DNA from: CAYNGH01 sp964396845
GTDB taxonomy: Bacteria > Vulcanimicrobiota > JAJTBE01 > CAYNGH01
DNA: 12,182 nt
Assembly: GCA_964396845.1 (NCBI GenBank)
Contig: CAYNGH010000102.1
Location: 1 to 12,182, forward strand
Direction: 5' to 3'
The first letter of the stretch is position 1; every line of letters starts with the position of its first letter. The translations under genes were made by a program, and so were the position numbers. This document shows, piece by piece, positions 1-6,034 of the stretch. A model generated the notes under the pieces. That model searched no databases and was not told the DNA's origin. It was given only the letters and a program-made list of their open reading frames with translations.

Positions 1-55
1 TTTTATGGAAATTTATATGGCTGGTTCAGATAAATTTGCCAGCGGAAAAAAACCG
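1..55. repeat. Left copy of a perfect direct repeat (at least 55 bp) flanking the restriction-modification cassette
   Basis: Bases 1-55 are identical to bases 2256-2310. Identity stops at base 56 (a here, g at 2311). The left limit is unknown because the window begins at base 1 of the match. The repeat is AT-rich and contains an 8-bp inverted repeat (9-16 with 30-37) interleaved with a 5-bp one (20-24 with 39-43), then a run of seven A at 46-52. The restriction endonuclease stop codon lies one base beyond the repeat. This fits a duplicated target produced when the cassette inserted. Confidence 0.93.
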
Positions 56-56
56 A

Positions 57-896
57 CTACAATAATTCTTCATGTTCAATATCAATCGGTGGAGAAAACC
101 CTAAATATTCCAAATAAATTCTATTTTTATATTCTTTTCCAATTTCATTGACAGCATCAACAAGTGCCTGATACGTTCCTATTCCCCCAATTTTATCCCA
201 AAACTCATTACCAATCAATACTACGCTATCTTCCTTCATATTAAACCACCTATTTGGAAAACTCCAGTCATAATCTTCGCTTTTCCCATAAGGGTTATAT
301 GGTAAAGCATAATATGCGTAATCAATTGGACAAGGTTCCATTGAATATAGTTTTAAAATTTTTTCTTTACTCACTTTTGTTTGATCACTGTTTGGTAAAG
401 GTGCTTTCAGCTCAAATGCATACTTTTTGTTTGTATTTTTATCCTGAGCAAATACATCGCAAATAACTGTAGTCGGTATGTTTTCTTTGCTTTTTCCGTT
501 TTTAATGTAAGAAATTTCTGATTTACAATCGGGCTTATTTTTTGCTTTCCCTTTTTGGGAATGTTCTAATTTATTTAAAACTTCACTGATTCTTCGAAGT
601 CTTTCTGAATTAATGTTTCCTGTTACTCTGTATTGTAATTTTCCAATACCTGACCCATATTTTGCAACTACCACTGCAAGTTTTTCCCATACCCCTCCAA
701 AAGGAGTGACAAATCTTCTTTCAAAGTGTGACCCCTTAAATATTTCATCGGGCACAAGTGCAGCATACAATGGTTTTTTCGCTCGGTGTTTTTCTTTTAT
801 GAAAGGGTCTTCGATTAAAACTCGATTCATAACTCTTTCCATTAATTCTACGATAACTTCTTGAATCTTAGATTTCATCAATGCTTGTTTATTCAC
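57..896 (-). CDS. TdeIII-family type II restriction endonuclease
   Basis: This 279-residue protein resembles the TdeIII family of type II restriction enzymes, whose founding member recognises GGNCC. It should cleave unmethylated DNA at the site protected by the adjacent methyltransferase. An early conserved block (about residues 57-76, FERRFVTPFGG then WEKLA) fits the family. A PD-(D/E)XK-type core is visible: D147 in an ICDVF strand, then E162-L-K164 in FELKAPLPN. The start used is GTG at 896; a weak GAAAGG Shine-Dalgarno lies 14 nt upstream, and ATG at 878 is an alternative. The gene lies 21 nt downstream of the methyltransferase stop in the same frame, suggesting co-transcription and coupled translation. 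Its stop codon sits one base inside the cassette boundary. The family call is by recognition; the recognition sequence is inferred. Confidence 0.8.
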   Translation of the reverse strand: MNKQALMKSKIQEVIVELMERVMNRVLIEDPFIKEKHRAKKPLYAALVPDEIFKGSHFERRFVTPFGGVWEKLAVVVAKYGSGIGKLQYRVTGNINSERLRRISEVLNKLEHSQKGKAKNKPDCKSEISYIKNGKSKENIPTTVICDVFAQDKNTNKKYAFELKAPLPNSDQTKVSKEKILKLYSMEPCPIDYAYYALPYNPYGKSEDYDWSFPNRWFNMKEDSVVLIGNEFWDKIGGIGTYQALVDAVNEIGKEYKNRIYLEYLGFSPPIDIEHEELL

Positions 897-917
897 TTGA
901 TAAGTATGAGCCTTTCT

Positions 918-2129
918 TTATTTTTCCCAAATAAATATTGACTCTGAGAAATTTGATGAACGCCTACCTGTTCTGCGGTTTACATCACGCTTGATAATAT
1001 CAATGGTCTTTAGGCCTGAATCTTCAGCTATTTTATCATAAAGGTTATACTTGTCATTCGCAATTACAATAAATTTTCCACCATTAACAACAGATGACGC
1101 AATTTTTTTGAATACCTGTGTTAATTCATTGGTATATTTGTTTTTAGCTGACTGGCTTGCTCCCTTGGTTGCACTTCCGATCTCAAAGTCGTGTTTACCG
1201 TTAAGTTGAAACAATTCATAAGCGTATATGTGTTGTTCGTGATAATTAATTAGGCCGACATACGGCGGGCTTGTAATAACTCCATTTATTCGAGGTGTCT
1301 CAGCCTCTCTGCTGTCGATATGTTTTACTTCAACCGACGCATTTGTTCTAATCTTACTAAACTCTTTGATTCGTTTAACCGTATCGATACAATATCTTCT
1401 GATAAACTTATACGCTTCTTCAGTTGGTTTACAATTTCTCGAATGTTTATAACACCAGTATGGTGTTTTTTGAGGTTTTTTGGGGAAATCTAAATCAAAA
1501 TGAGTCGTTAGTCTGGCAGATCGTGCAGATCGGGATAATATTATTTTTAATAGGTCTTTATATTCATATTCGAAATTTTCAATTAAATATTTAAATGTTA
1601 ATATTTCTCTTAAAGATTGAGGCGCAAACCATTTGTTTAAATATTCATTATTAGTTTTTAGGTGTTTGTCATGAATTTGAATTGGATTAATTAAATTTAA
1701 CTGCCAATAATTAGACTGTGATAGTTCCCCGACCTTATTCATAATATCGATGACTTCAGCTTCCATTTTATCGATATTATATTTGTCCGTTTTTACTTTT
1801 GATAACAATACATTGAATTCAGAAATATCATATCCGATGCTATCAATTCCAAGTTCATTACACTGAACCAATGTAGTTCCAGAACCACAAAAGGGGTCTA
1901 ATATTTTATCTCCCGGCTTGAAAAATTTCCTTAAAAAAATTTCCACAATTTGCGGGATAAATTTCCCCAGATAAGGATGAAGCCGGTGGACATGTTTTGT
2001 TCTGACTTTTTCTGTCAAGTCTTTTTCTTCCCAGTTCAAATTTAAATGTTCCAGCTTGGTCTTTTCGGTCACTTCATTGGGCAAGGTAAACCCATTGTTC
2101 ATTTTATCGGTTTTTTCGATCACCGCCAT
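918..2129 (-). CDS. DNA methyltransferase (N4-cytosine or N6-adenine type) of the restriction-modification pair
   Basis: This 403-residue S-adenosylmethionine-dependent amino-methyltransferase should protect host DNA from the endonuclease encoded just downstream. Motif I (cofactor binding) is DPFCGSGT at residues 78-85, preceded by a HPYLGKFIPQ block at 51-60 resembling motif X. Motif IV (catalytic) is TSPPY at 286-290; SPPY is typical of N4-cytosine enzymes, although N6-adenine cannot be excluded. About 200 residues separate motifs I and IV. They include a basic segment (about 199-230) that could hold target recognition, giving an alpha-like order (X, I, recognition region, IV). ATG at 2129 has a modest AAAGGG ribosome site 10 nt upstream. 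The gene is first in the pair, with a candidate promoter about 70 bp upstream. Being transcribed first would let methylation precede cleavage. No controller (C) protein gene is present. Confidence 0.88.
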   Translation of the reverse strand: MAVIEKTDKMNNGFTLPNEVTEKTKLEHLNLNWEEKDLTEKVRTKHVHRLHPYLGKFIPQIVEIFLRKFFKPGDKILDPFCGSGTTLVQCNELGIDSIGYDISEFNVLLSKVKTDKYNIDKMEAEVIDIMNKVGELSQSNYWQLNLINPIQIHDKHLKTNNEYLNKWFAPQSLREILTFKYLIENFEYEYKDLLKIILSRSARSARLTTHFDLDFPKKPQKTPYWCYKHSRNCKPTEEAYKFIRRYCIDTVKRIKEFSKIRTNASVEVKHIDSREAETPRINGVITSPPYVGLINYHEQHIYAYELFQLNGKHDFEIGSATKGASQSAKNKYTNELTQVFKKIASSVVNGGKFIVIANDKYNLYDKIAEDSGLKTIDIIKRDVNRRTGRRSSNFSESIFIWEK

Positions 2130-2196
2130 AATTATTAAACCCTTTATCAGAAATGAATAATACTTAAGTCGTAATTAGTCTTCGTTTACTTCGAGT

Positions 2197-2225
2197 ATTC
2201 TAACGCTTTTTCTTGAAAAATGCAA
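2197..2225 (-). promoter_or_regulatory. Candidate sigma70-type promoter for the methyltransferase-endonuclease pair
   Basis: Read on the minus strand, TTGCAT (2225-2220) is followed after 17 bases by TAGAAT (2202-2197). The -10 box matches consensus in 5 of 6 positions, the -35 in only 3 of 6. Transcription would start near 2190, leaving a leader of about 60 nt. An imperfect operator-like palindrome TCTTG-N7-CAAGA (2211-2227) overlaps the -35 box and could bind a regulator. The promoter lies inside the cassette, so the module carries its own expression signal. Confidence 0.42.
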
Positions 2226-2255
2226 GATATTTTCATATCAGTTATTTTTATTAGA

Positions 2256-2310
2256 TTTTATGGAAATTTATATGGCTGGTTCAGATAAATTTGCCAGCGG
2301 AAAAAAACCG
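2256..2310. repeat. Right copy of the direct repeat flanking the restriction-modification cassette
   Basis: Identical to bases 1-55. The right end (CCG at 2308-2310) falls inside the likely terminator hairpin of the ankyrin lipoprotein gene, and the seven-base T run (minus strand, 2307-2301) of that terminator lies within the repeat. This suggests the right copy is the original chromosomal sequence, or that both derive from it, with the left copy produced on insertion. Confidence 0.93.
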
Positions 2311-2342
2311 GGAAAGCATTAGTCAAGAATGAAGGCTTCCGG
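2301..2342 (-). terminator. Probable Rho-independent terminator of the ankyrin lipoprotein gene
   Basis: On the minus strand CCGGAAGC (2342-2335) can pair with GCTTTCCCGG (2317-2308), giving eight base pairs with two single-base bulges and a 17-nt loop. Seven T follow immediately (2307-2301). The structure begins 42 bp after the ankyrin gene stop. Its 3' arm and T run cross the right boundary of the cassette repeat. The bulges and long loop make it weaker than the terminator at 3232-3256. Confidence 0.45.
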
Positions 2343-2383
2343 GAGAGTCGGGGCAAGATAATAGATTGGCTTTGAAACTAACC

Positions 2384-2731
2384 CTAATACTCCGTTGCGC
2401 CTTGAGCCTTCAGATAATCATAGGTTCTCATCTGGCCCTTGAATTTGGCAAAACGCATGGGAGTCCAGCCTTCGGTATCATAGGCGTTTATGTCGGCGCC
2501 ATTTTTCAGGAGAAACTGGACAATATCCAGGTGACCGTTTCTGGCTGCATAATGGAGAGGCGTCCGTCCCTCGTCGTCACGATGGCTTACCACCGAGGGA
2601 TCTTCCTTCACGAAGGATTCAACTTGTGTCAGGTCGCCGTCAAAGGCGGCGGTGTGAACAGTCCTGGGTTTTCGGGAGCACCCCGGGATAATAAGAATAA
2701 AAAGGAACAATAAAACAAGAACCTTTTTCAT
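2384..2731 (-). CDS. Ankyrin-repeat lipoprotein
   Basis: This 115-residue protein has a basic start (MKK), a hydrophobic stretch at residues 4-15 and a lipobox ending IIPGC with the cysteine at 18, so it is probably exported and lipid-anchored. The mature part holds about three ankyrin units: a degenerate one at about 23-53, a canonical one at 54-86 (GRTPLHYAARNGHLDIV, then GADIN), and a C-terminal one at 87-115 (GWTPMRFAKFKGQ). Ankyrin repeats mediate protein binding; no enzymatic domain is present and the partner is unknown. The start chosen is ATG 2731, which has a GGGGTGG ribosome site about 5 nt upstream and opens directly into the signal peptide. A start 14 codons further upstream would add residues unsuited to a signal peptide. 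It has its own candidate promoter and terminator, so it is probably monocistronic. Confidence 0.85.
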   Translation of the reverse strand: MKKVLVLLFLFILIIPGCSRKPRTVHTAAFDGDLTQVESFVKEDPSVVSHRDDEGRTPLHYAARNGHLDIVQFLLKNGADINAYDTEGWTPMRFAKFKGQMRTYDYLKAQGATEY

Positions 2732-2818
2732 GTGACCACCCCAACCAAATAATTTATAGATCTCTGCTGACAAATTCTCCCCCGGAAGCAGAAATCTGCC
2801 GAGGTTTTGTCTTCAATA

Positions 2819-2847
2819 ATTTTACATTATTTTATTTATAAATACAA
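2819..2847 (-). promoter_or_regulatory. Candidate sigma70-type promoter for the ankyrin lipoprotein gene
   Basis: On the minus strand TTGTAT (2847-2842) is separated by 17 bases from TAAAAT (2824-2819). The -10 box matches consensus in 5 of 6 positions, the -35 in 3 of 6. The surrounding stretch is AT-rich, which makes the match less discriminating. The leader would be about 80 nt and contains short self-complementary segments such as GCAGA/TCTGC near 2789-2800. No riboswitch class is recognised in it. Confidence 0.42.
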
Positions 2848-2870
2848 CCGGCTGATATGAGAGCAACCGG
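2848..2870 (-). terminator. Possible terminator hairpin after the 72-residue protein gene
   Basis: On the minus strand CCGGTTG (2870-2864) can pair with CAGCCGG (2854-2848) through seven pairs including one G-U, with a 9-nt loop. The bases after it are AT-rich (TTGTATTTATAAAT) but not a clean T run, so termination would be inefficient. It starts 33 bp after the stop of the upstream small gene and abuts the candidate ankyrin promoter, a reasonable place for a transcript boundary. Confidence 0.38.
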
Positions 2871-2903
2871 AATTTTCTGCCGTGACCCCTCAGGCGGTAA
2901 AAA

Positions 2904-3122
2904 TCACATTATCAATCCCTGGCGTACAAGACGGTTGAAGGCCATCTCCTGGCAGGCCTGATATTTTTCTTCGGTCATGTGAATGTCCATCCAGAGCCGG
3001 ACAACCCGATCTCCCTTCAGCTTCAGTTGTTGCATCTCACTGTGGACATCATCAGCCATGGACAGGGCCATATATGCAAAGTCAAGGTGGCCCTTGGCTT
3101 TTTTCTGGTTCTCCTCGTGCAT
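2904..3122 (-). CDS. Unrecognised small protein (72 aa), probably alpha-helical and cytosolic
   Basis: I do not recognise this protein. It is 72 residues long, charged, lacks a signal peptide or membrane segment, and reads as two or three amphipathic helices (for example HLDFAYMALSMADDVHSEMQ and EEKYQACQEMAFNRLV). It has one cysteine, so it is not an obvious metal-binding partner of the adjacent rubredoxin. The start is ATG 3122, placed just after a strong GGAGGAG ribosome site; the TTG four codons upstream overlaps that site and is unlikely to be used. A strong terminator separates it from the rubredoxin gene upstream, so it should be transcribed separately. The strong ribosome site and clean open frame support a real gene. 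Confidence 0.7.
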   Translation of the reverse strand: MHEENQKKAKGHLDFAYMALSMADDVHSEMQQLKLKGDRVVRLWMDIHMTEEKYQACQEMAFNRLVRQGLIM

Positions 3123-3231
3123 TATCTCCTCCAAACAGTTCTTTCTGACCTATTCAACAAATCTAATATTTTGCCTTCCTGTTTTTCAGATGACTATCTC
3201 CGGGATTTTATCTGCAACAGGTTGATAAATT

Positions 3232-3256
3232 AAAAAGCCCCGGCTTGGGGCTTTTT
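3232..3256 (-). terminator. Rho-independent terminator after rubredoxin
   Basis: A perfect 10-bp stem pairs 3232-3241 (AAAAAGCCCC) with 3247-3256 (GGGGCTTTTT) around a 5-nt loop. Read on the minus strand it ends in five T and begins 22 bp after the rubredoxin stop codon. Its symmetry would let it work in both directions, but no plus-strand gene approaches it. Confidence 0.88.
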
Positions 3257-3278
3257 AAAGTTCACCGGTATCCGCTCC

Positions 3279-3443
3279 TCAGTCTTCCACCGGTTCAAAA
3301 TCATCCTTGCCGGCACCGCATACGGGACAGACCCAGTCATCAGGAATGTCGTCGAAGGAAGTTCCGGGATCTACTCCTCCATCGGGATCTCCCTTTGCGG
3401 GATCATAGATGTATCCGCAAAGCAGGCATACATATTTTTTCAT
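3279..3443 (-). CDS. Rubredoxin
   Basis: This 54-residue protein is a typical rubredoxin, a one-iron electron carrier of the cytoplasm common in anaerobes. The two metal-binding knuckles are clear: CLLCG (C6, C9) and CPVCG (C39, C42), four cysteines that ligate Fe(SCys)4. Family-typical GYIYDP follows the first pair and a PDDWVCP segment precedes the second. Length is normal for the family. ATG 3443 has an excellent AAGGAGGG ribosome site 6 nt upstream. A strong terminator follows. In anaerobes such proteins pass electrons to superoxide reductase, rubrerythrin or flavodiiron proteins; none of these is in the window, so the partner is unknown. The upstream phosphoesterase gene ends 78 bp away, with only a weak hairpin between. 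Confidence 0.96.
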   Translation of the reverse strand: MKKYVCLLCGYIYDPAKGDPDGGVDPGTSFDDIPDDWVCPVCGAGKDDFEPVED

Positions 3444-3485
3444 AAATACCCTCCTTATTAAGTTTTACTATCGGGGATTTTCGCC

Positions 3486-3502
3486 GGGACAGCTTTTGTC
3501 CC
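3486..3502. other. Short hairpin between the phosphoesterase and rubredoxin genes
   Basis: GGGACA (3486-3491) and TGTCCC (3497-3502) form a 6-bp stem with a 5-nt loop in the 78-bp gap. On the minus strand, where the genes lie, it is not followed by a T run (GGCGAAAA follows), so it is at best a weak terminator or an mRNA-processing structure. Four T follow on the plus strand, where there is no gene. Confidence 0.3.
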
Positions 3503-3521
3503 TTTTGGAATTTATCCGGAG

Positions 3522-4274
3522 TCATATTTTAATTTCCACGGGGTTGAAGTCTATCACATCGCTGGAGGCAAGATACAGCCTGATGCCCCATTTCTGAACC
3601 GGAAACCGGGGAAGCCTTTCGGGGATGAGGCTGTGAAGGTGGCCGAATACACAGGCATCTACTCCATATTTCTGCATCAGTGTAACGGCTCTGGTTTCCC
3701 GGAAGGAAAAATCCGTGGGTGGGAAATGTAACATCACGATAATCTTGCGGGCGCGGCTTGACACTGATTCCAGGGACAGCTTCAGCCGGTTCAGCTCCCG
3801 CTGGAGTATTCCCTCGTCATCCAGAGAATTTTCCTTCTCGGGAGGAAGCCCCAGTTCTTCCCTGGACTGCCACCGGATATGTCGGTTGAAGTTCAGCTGT
3901 CCATCCTGCCACAGGCGGGTTCCCGCCACTGCCACACCGTCAAAGGTGACGGAATTATTCTGGATCAGGTGCAGGGAAGGCCCTACTGCCTGTTTTACCT
4001 GGGCAAGGGATCGCCACCAGAAGTCATGATTCCCCCGGATCATCACCTTTTTTCCCGGCAGGGATTCGATCCATTGAAGATCCGGAATAGCTTCCTCGAT
4101 GGTCATAGCCCATGAAATATCACCGGGCAACAGTACCAGGTCAGCATCTCCGATTCTGGAGTGCCAGTTGGACTCAATCTTATCCCGATGGTTCTTCCAG
4201 TTATCGCCGAAAATATCCATAGGTTTCGGGGTTGTTCCCGAAAGGTGCAAATCTCCAATGGCAAAAATCTTCAT
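3522..4274 (-). CDS. Calcineurin-like metallophosphoesterase
   Basis: This 250-residue cytosolic protein has the complete dinuclear-metal phosphoesterase signature: GDLH at residues 7-10 (D8, H10), GDISW at 51-55 (D52), GNHD at 81-84 (N82, H83), a histidine in MLHFPP at 181-186 (H183), and GHLH at 211-214. No other domain is attached and there is no signal peptide. It resembles the stand-alone predicted phosphohydrolases found in Firmicutes and related anaerobes; the substrate (phosphomonoester, diester, nucleotide or protein) cannot be told from sequence. ATG 4274 begins directly with the first metal motif (MKIFAIGDLH), which fixes the start, although no strong ribosome site is visible. The gene lies 33 bp after the formimidoyltransferase stop, so it is probably co-transcribed and may depend on that gene for translation. 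Confidence 0.9.
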   Translation of the reverse strand: MKIFAIGDLHLSGTTPKPMDIFGDNWKNHRDKIESNWHSRIGDADLVLLPGDISWAMTIEEAIPDLQWIESLPGKKVMIRGNHDFWWRSLAQVKQAVGPSLHLIQNNSVTFDGVAVAGTRLWQDGQLNFNRHIRWQSREELGLPPEKENSLDDEGILQRELNRLKLSLESVSSRARKIIVMLHFPPTDFSFRETRAVTLMQKYGVDACVFGHLHSLIPERLPRFPVQKWGIRLYLASSDVIDFNPVEIKI

Positions 4275-4307
4275 CTGGTTACTTCTTGATTAAAAATGAC
4301 GGTGCAA

Positions 4308-5996
4308 TCAAACCCCTGCCTCTGCAGGCTTCAGGGCATCGGCCACAAGCCGGTCAACACTGTCGGATGCCTCACGGCAGATATTCAGTACTTCATCGGC
4401 CCTTTGACTGATCTCCCGGCAGAAGTCCCTGTGGTTTATTCCCTGCAGATTTATCATGACATTATACCATGCTCCCCGGGCAGCAGCCCAGGCTGTCAGG
4501 GATGCCACGCCGGCATCGGATATGGAATTGCGGTTTCCCCGCAAGGCAGAGGCATGGGCAATCTCCAAGGCCTGGGGGATCATCTCCAGCACCGACAGGG
4601 GGACAAGGGTAGCTTCCCGGGATGCCTCCAGAATGATTTGTTCCTTCCGGGCCTTTTCCTGGTCAGTTTTGGCGGAGCTTTTCATGGCGGCCATCAGCTG
4701 GTTGAAGGCCTGGGTGTCCCGGTCAATGGCTTCATTGAATCTCTTTTTGAGGTCCTGACCCTTCATGGCAATCTCTTCCATCTCCTGGTTATATTCACGG
4801 TAACCTTTTTTGTCATAGGTGAGATTGGCCACCATAGCCGAAAGGGACGCAGAAAGAGCACCGCACAGGGCCGCCACTGAACCGCCTCCCGGTGCGGGAG
4901 AATCTGATGAAAGCTCGTCGCAGAAGTCCCGGAGGGTCATATTCACCAGAGCACCGGGATCATTTTCCACGAAGGATTCGATTATCTTCTTGTCAGGATC
5001 AAAGGGAGAAATATCCTCCAGTCCCAGGGATTGAATAGCAGTGCGGATGAGGTCCCCGTCGGACACTCCCCGGCACTTGCCTTGTTTCTCCAGGTAATGC
5101 CGTCCCGCTGCCAGCAGGGCATCTCTGGGGATCAATCCCACCAGCTCCGAGCCGGTGACCCGGAGTCCCATCTCATGAGCCAGATTACAGCAGGCATCAA
5201 ACACCTGGTGAACCGGTGAAATTTTATAATTAGTCAGGTTCATGGTTATCTGAGCCTGCTTGTATTCATCTATATACCATCCTGTGGCCTTGCATTCACG
5301 AAACATTCCCGGTTGCCGGACTTTCTCGCCTTTATCATCCCGGAGGATCTTTCCCTTGTCGTCCCGTTGCCATCGGCCTTTTTCCCGAATGGTCAGGGCA
5401 ATATCCTTGGCCAATTTTTTGTCGGTGGTGTTCAGGTTGATATTATAGGCGATGAGAAATTCTCTGGCTCCGGTGACGGTAGCCCCGGATTTCGGGTTAA
5501 AAACAGGCTTTCCAAAATCTGGTGCAAAGTCCGGGTCATGGAGTTTTTCCTGGAGGGCTTCATACTCGCCCTTTCGGATATCCGCCAGATTCTGTCGTTG
5601 CGGGGTTGTGGCGGAGTGTTCATAAAGATATACGGGAATGCCCAGCTCCTCTCCTACTCTTTTCCCAAGACGCCGGGAGATTTCAACGCATTCTTCCATG
5701 GTGACTTCACTCACAGGAATGAAAGGGCAGACATCGGTGGCTCCCATCCGGGCGTGAGCGCCATGATGGGTGGTCATGTCGATAAGCTCCGATGCCTTTC
5801 TGATGCCGGCAAAGGCTCCTTCCTCCACTGCCCTGGGGGAGCCGATGAAGGTCACCACGGTGCGGTTGGTGTCGGCTCCAGGATCCACATCAAGAAGTCG
5901 AACTCCCTCCACATCGGAGATGGCTTTTGTGATGGCGTCAATAACTGCCATATTACGGCCCTCGCTGAAATTCGGAACACATTCCACAATCTTCAT
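4308..5996 (-). CDS. ftcD: Bifunctional glutamate formimidoyltransferase / formimidoyltetrahydrofolate cyclodeaminase
   Basis: This 562-residue fusion has a formimidoyltransferase at residues 1-325 and a cyclodeaminase at about 355-550. The first domain moves a formimino group from formiminoglutamate (or, in purine fermenters, formiminoglycine) to tetrahydrofolate; the second releases ammonia to give 5,10-methenyl-THF. The N-terminus IVECVPNFSEGR is diagnostic, and H81 in HARMGATDVCPF aligns with the catalytic histidine of the mammalian enzyme (H82). A charged insertion with a repeated RDDKG unit (211-223) precedes the QPGMF-CKATGWYID block, as in other fused bacterial forms. The cyclodeaminase opens with LRDFCDELSSDSPAPGGGS (355-373). 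Many bacteria encode these as separate proteins. ATG 5996 has an AAGGGGG ribosome site. It heads a two-gene unit with the phosphoesterase. No histidine-utilisation (hut) genes are in view, so the donor substrate is open. Confidence 0.95.
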   Translation of the reverse strand: MKIVECVPNFSEGRNMAVIDAITKAISDVEGVRLLDVDPGADTNRTVVTFIGSPRAVEEGAFAGIRKASELIDMTTHHGAHARMGATDVCPFIPVSEVTMEECVEISRRLGKRVGEELGIPVYLYEHSATTPQRQNLADIRKGEYEALQEKLHDPDFAPDFGKPVFNPKSGATVTGAREFLIAYNINLNTTDKKLAKDIALTIREKGRWQRDDKGKILRDDKGEKVRQPGMFRECKATGWYIDEYKQAQITMNLTNYKISPVHQVFDACCNLAHEMGLRVTGSELVGLIPRDALLAAGRHYLEKQGKCRGVSDGDLIRTAIQSLGLEDISPFDPDKKIIESFVENDPGALVNMTLRDFCDELSSDSPAPGGGSVAALCGALSASLSAMVANLTYDKKGYREYNQEMEEIAMKGQDLKKRFNEAIDRDTQAFNQLMAAMKSSAKTDQEKARKEQIILEASREATLVPLSVLEMIPQALEIAHASALRGNRNSISDAGVASLTAWAAARGAWYNVMINLQGINHRDFCREISQRADEVLNICREASDSVDRLVADALKPAEAGV

Positions 5997-6034
5997 AAAT
6001 AAAACCCCCTTGATTCTTTCTTCTCAATTAAACT

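Larger units (their letters stand above)
56..2255. mobile_element. Putatively acquired restriction-modification cassette between long direct repeats
   Basis: The 2.2-kb segment between the two repeat copies contains only a methyltransferase and a restriction endonuclease, both on the minus strand, plus the promoter region of the methyltransferase. Base composition is clearly AT-rich: line 481-540 has 16 G/C of 60, against 28 of 60 at 4381-4440 and 35 of 60 at 7021-7080. No transposase, integrase or terminal inverted repeats are present. Insertion of restriction-modification units with long target duplications has been described from comparisons of related bacterial genomes, and this layout matches that pattern. 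Horizontal acquisition is inferred from composition and the flanking repeats. Confidence 0.6.

Noticed and set aside
1..55. The direct repeat as a dif-like XerCD site or a classical phage attachment site
   Set aside because: The 8-bp arms do not resemble the conserved XerC/XerD arm sequences, no recombinase gene is visible and no tRNA gene overlaps the repeat.
2366..2713. A 115-codon plus-strand open frame opposite the ankyrin gene
   Set aside because: The minus strand encodes a signal peptide, lipobox and ankyrin consensus; the plus-strand product has no motif.
2732..2812. A riboswitch in the structured leader of the ankyrin gene
   Set aside because: Short hairpins are present, but no conserved core of a known class (for example c-di-GMP, cobalamin, SAM) could be recognised.
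5313..6002. A 229-codon plus-strand open frame opposite the formimidoyltransferase gene, and a 194-codon one at 4296-4880
   Set aside because: Both lie antisense to a gene with clear domain motifs. Their predicted proteins show no recognisable motif, and no ribosome site was evident.
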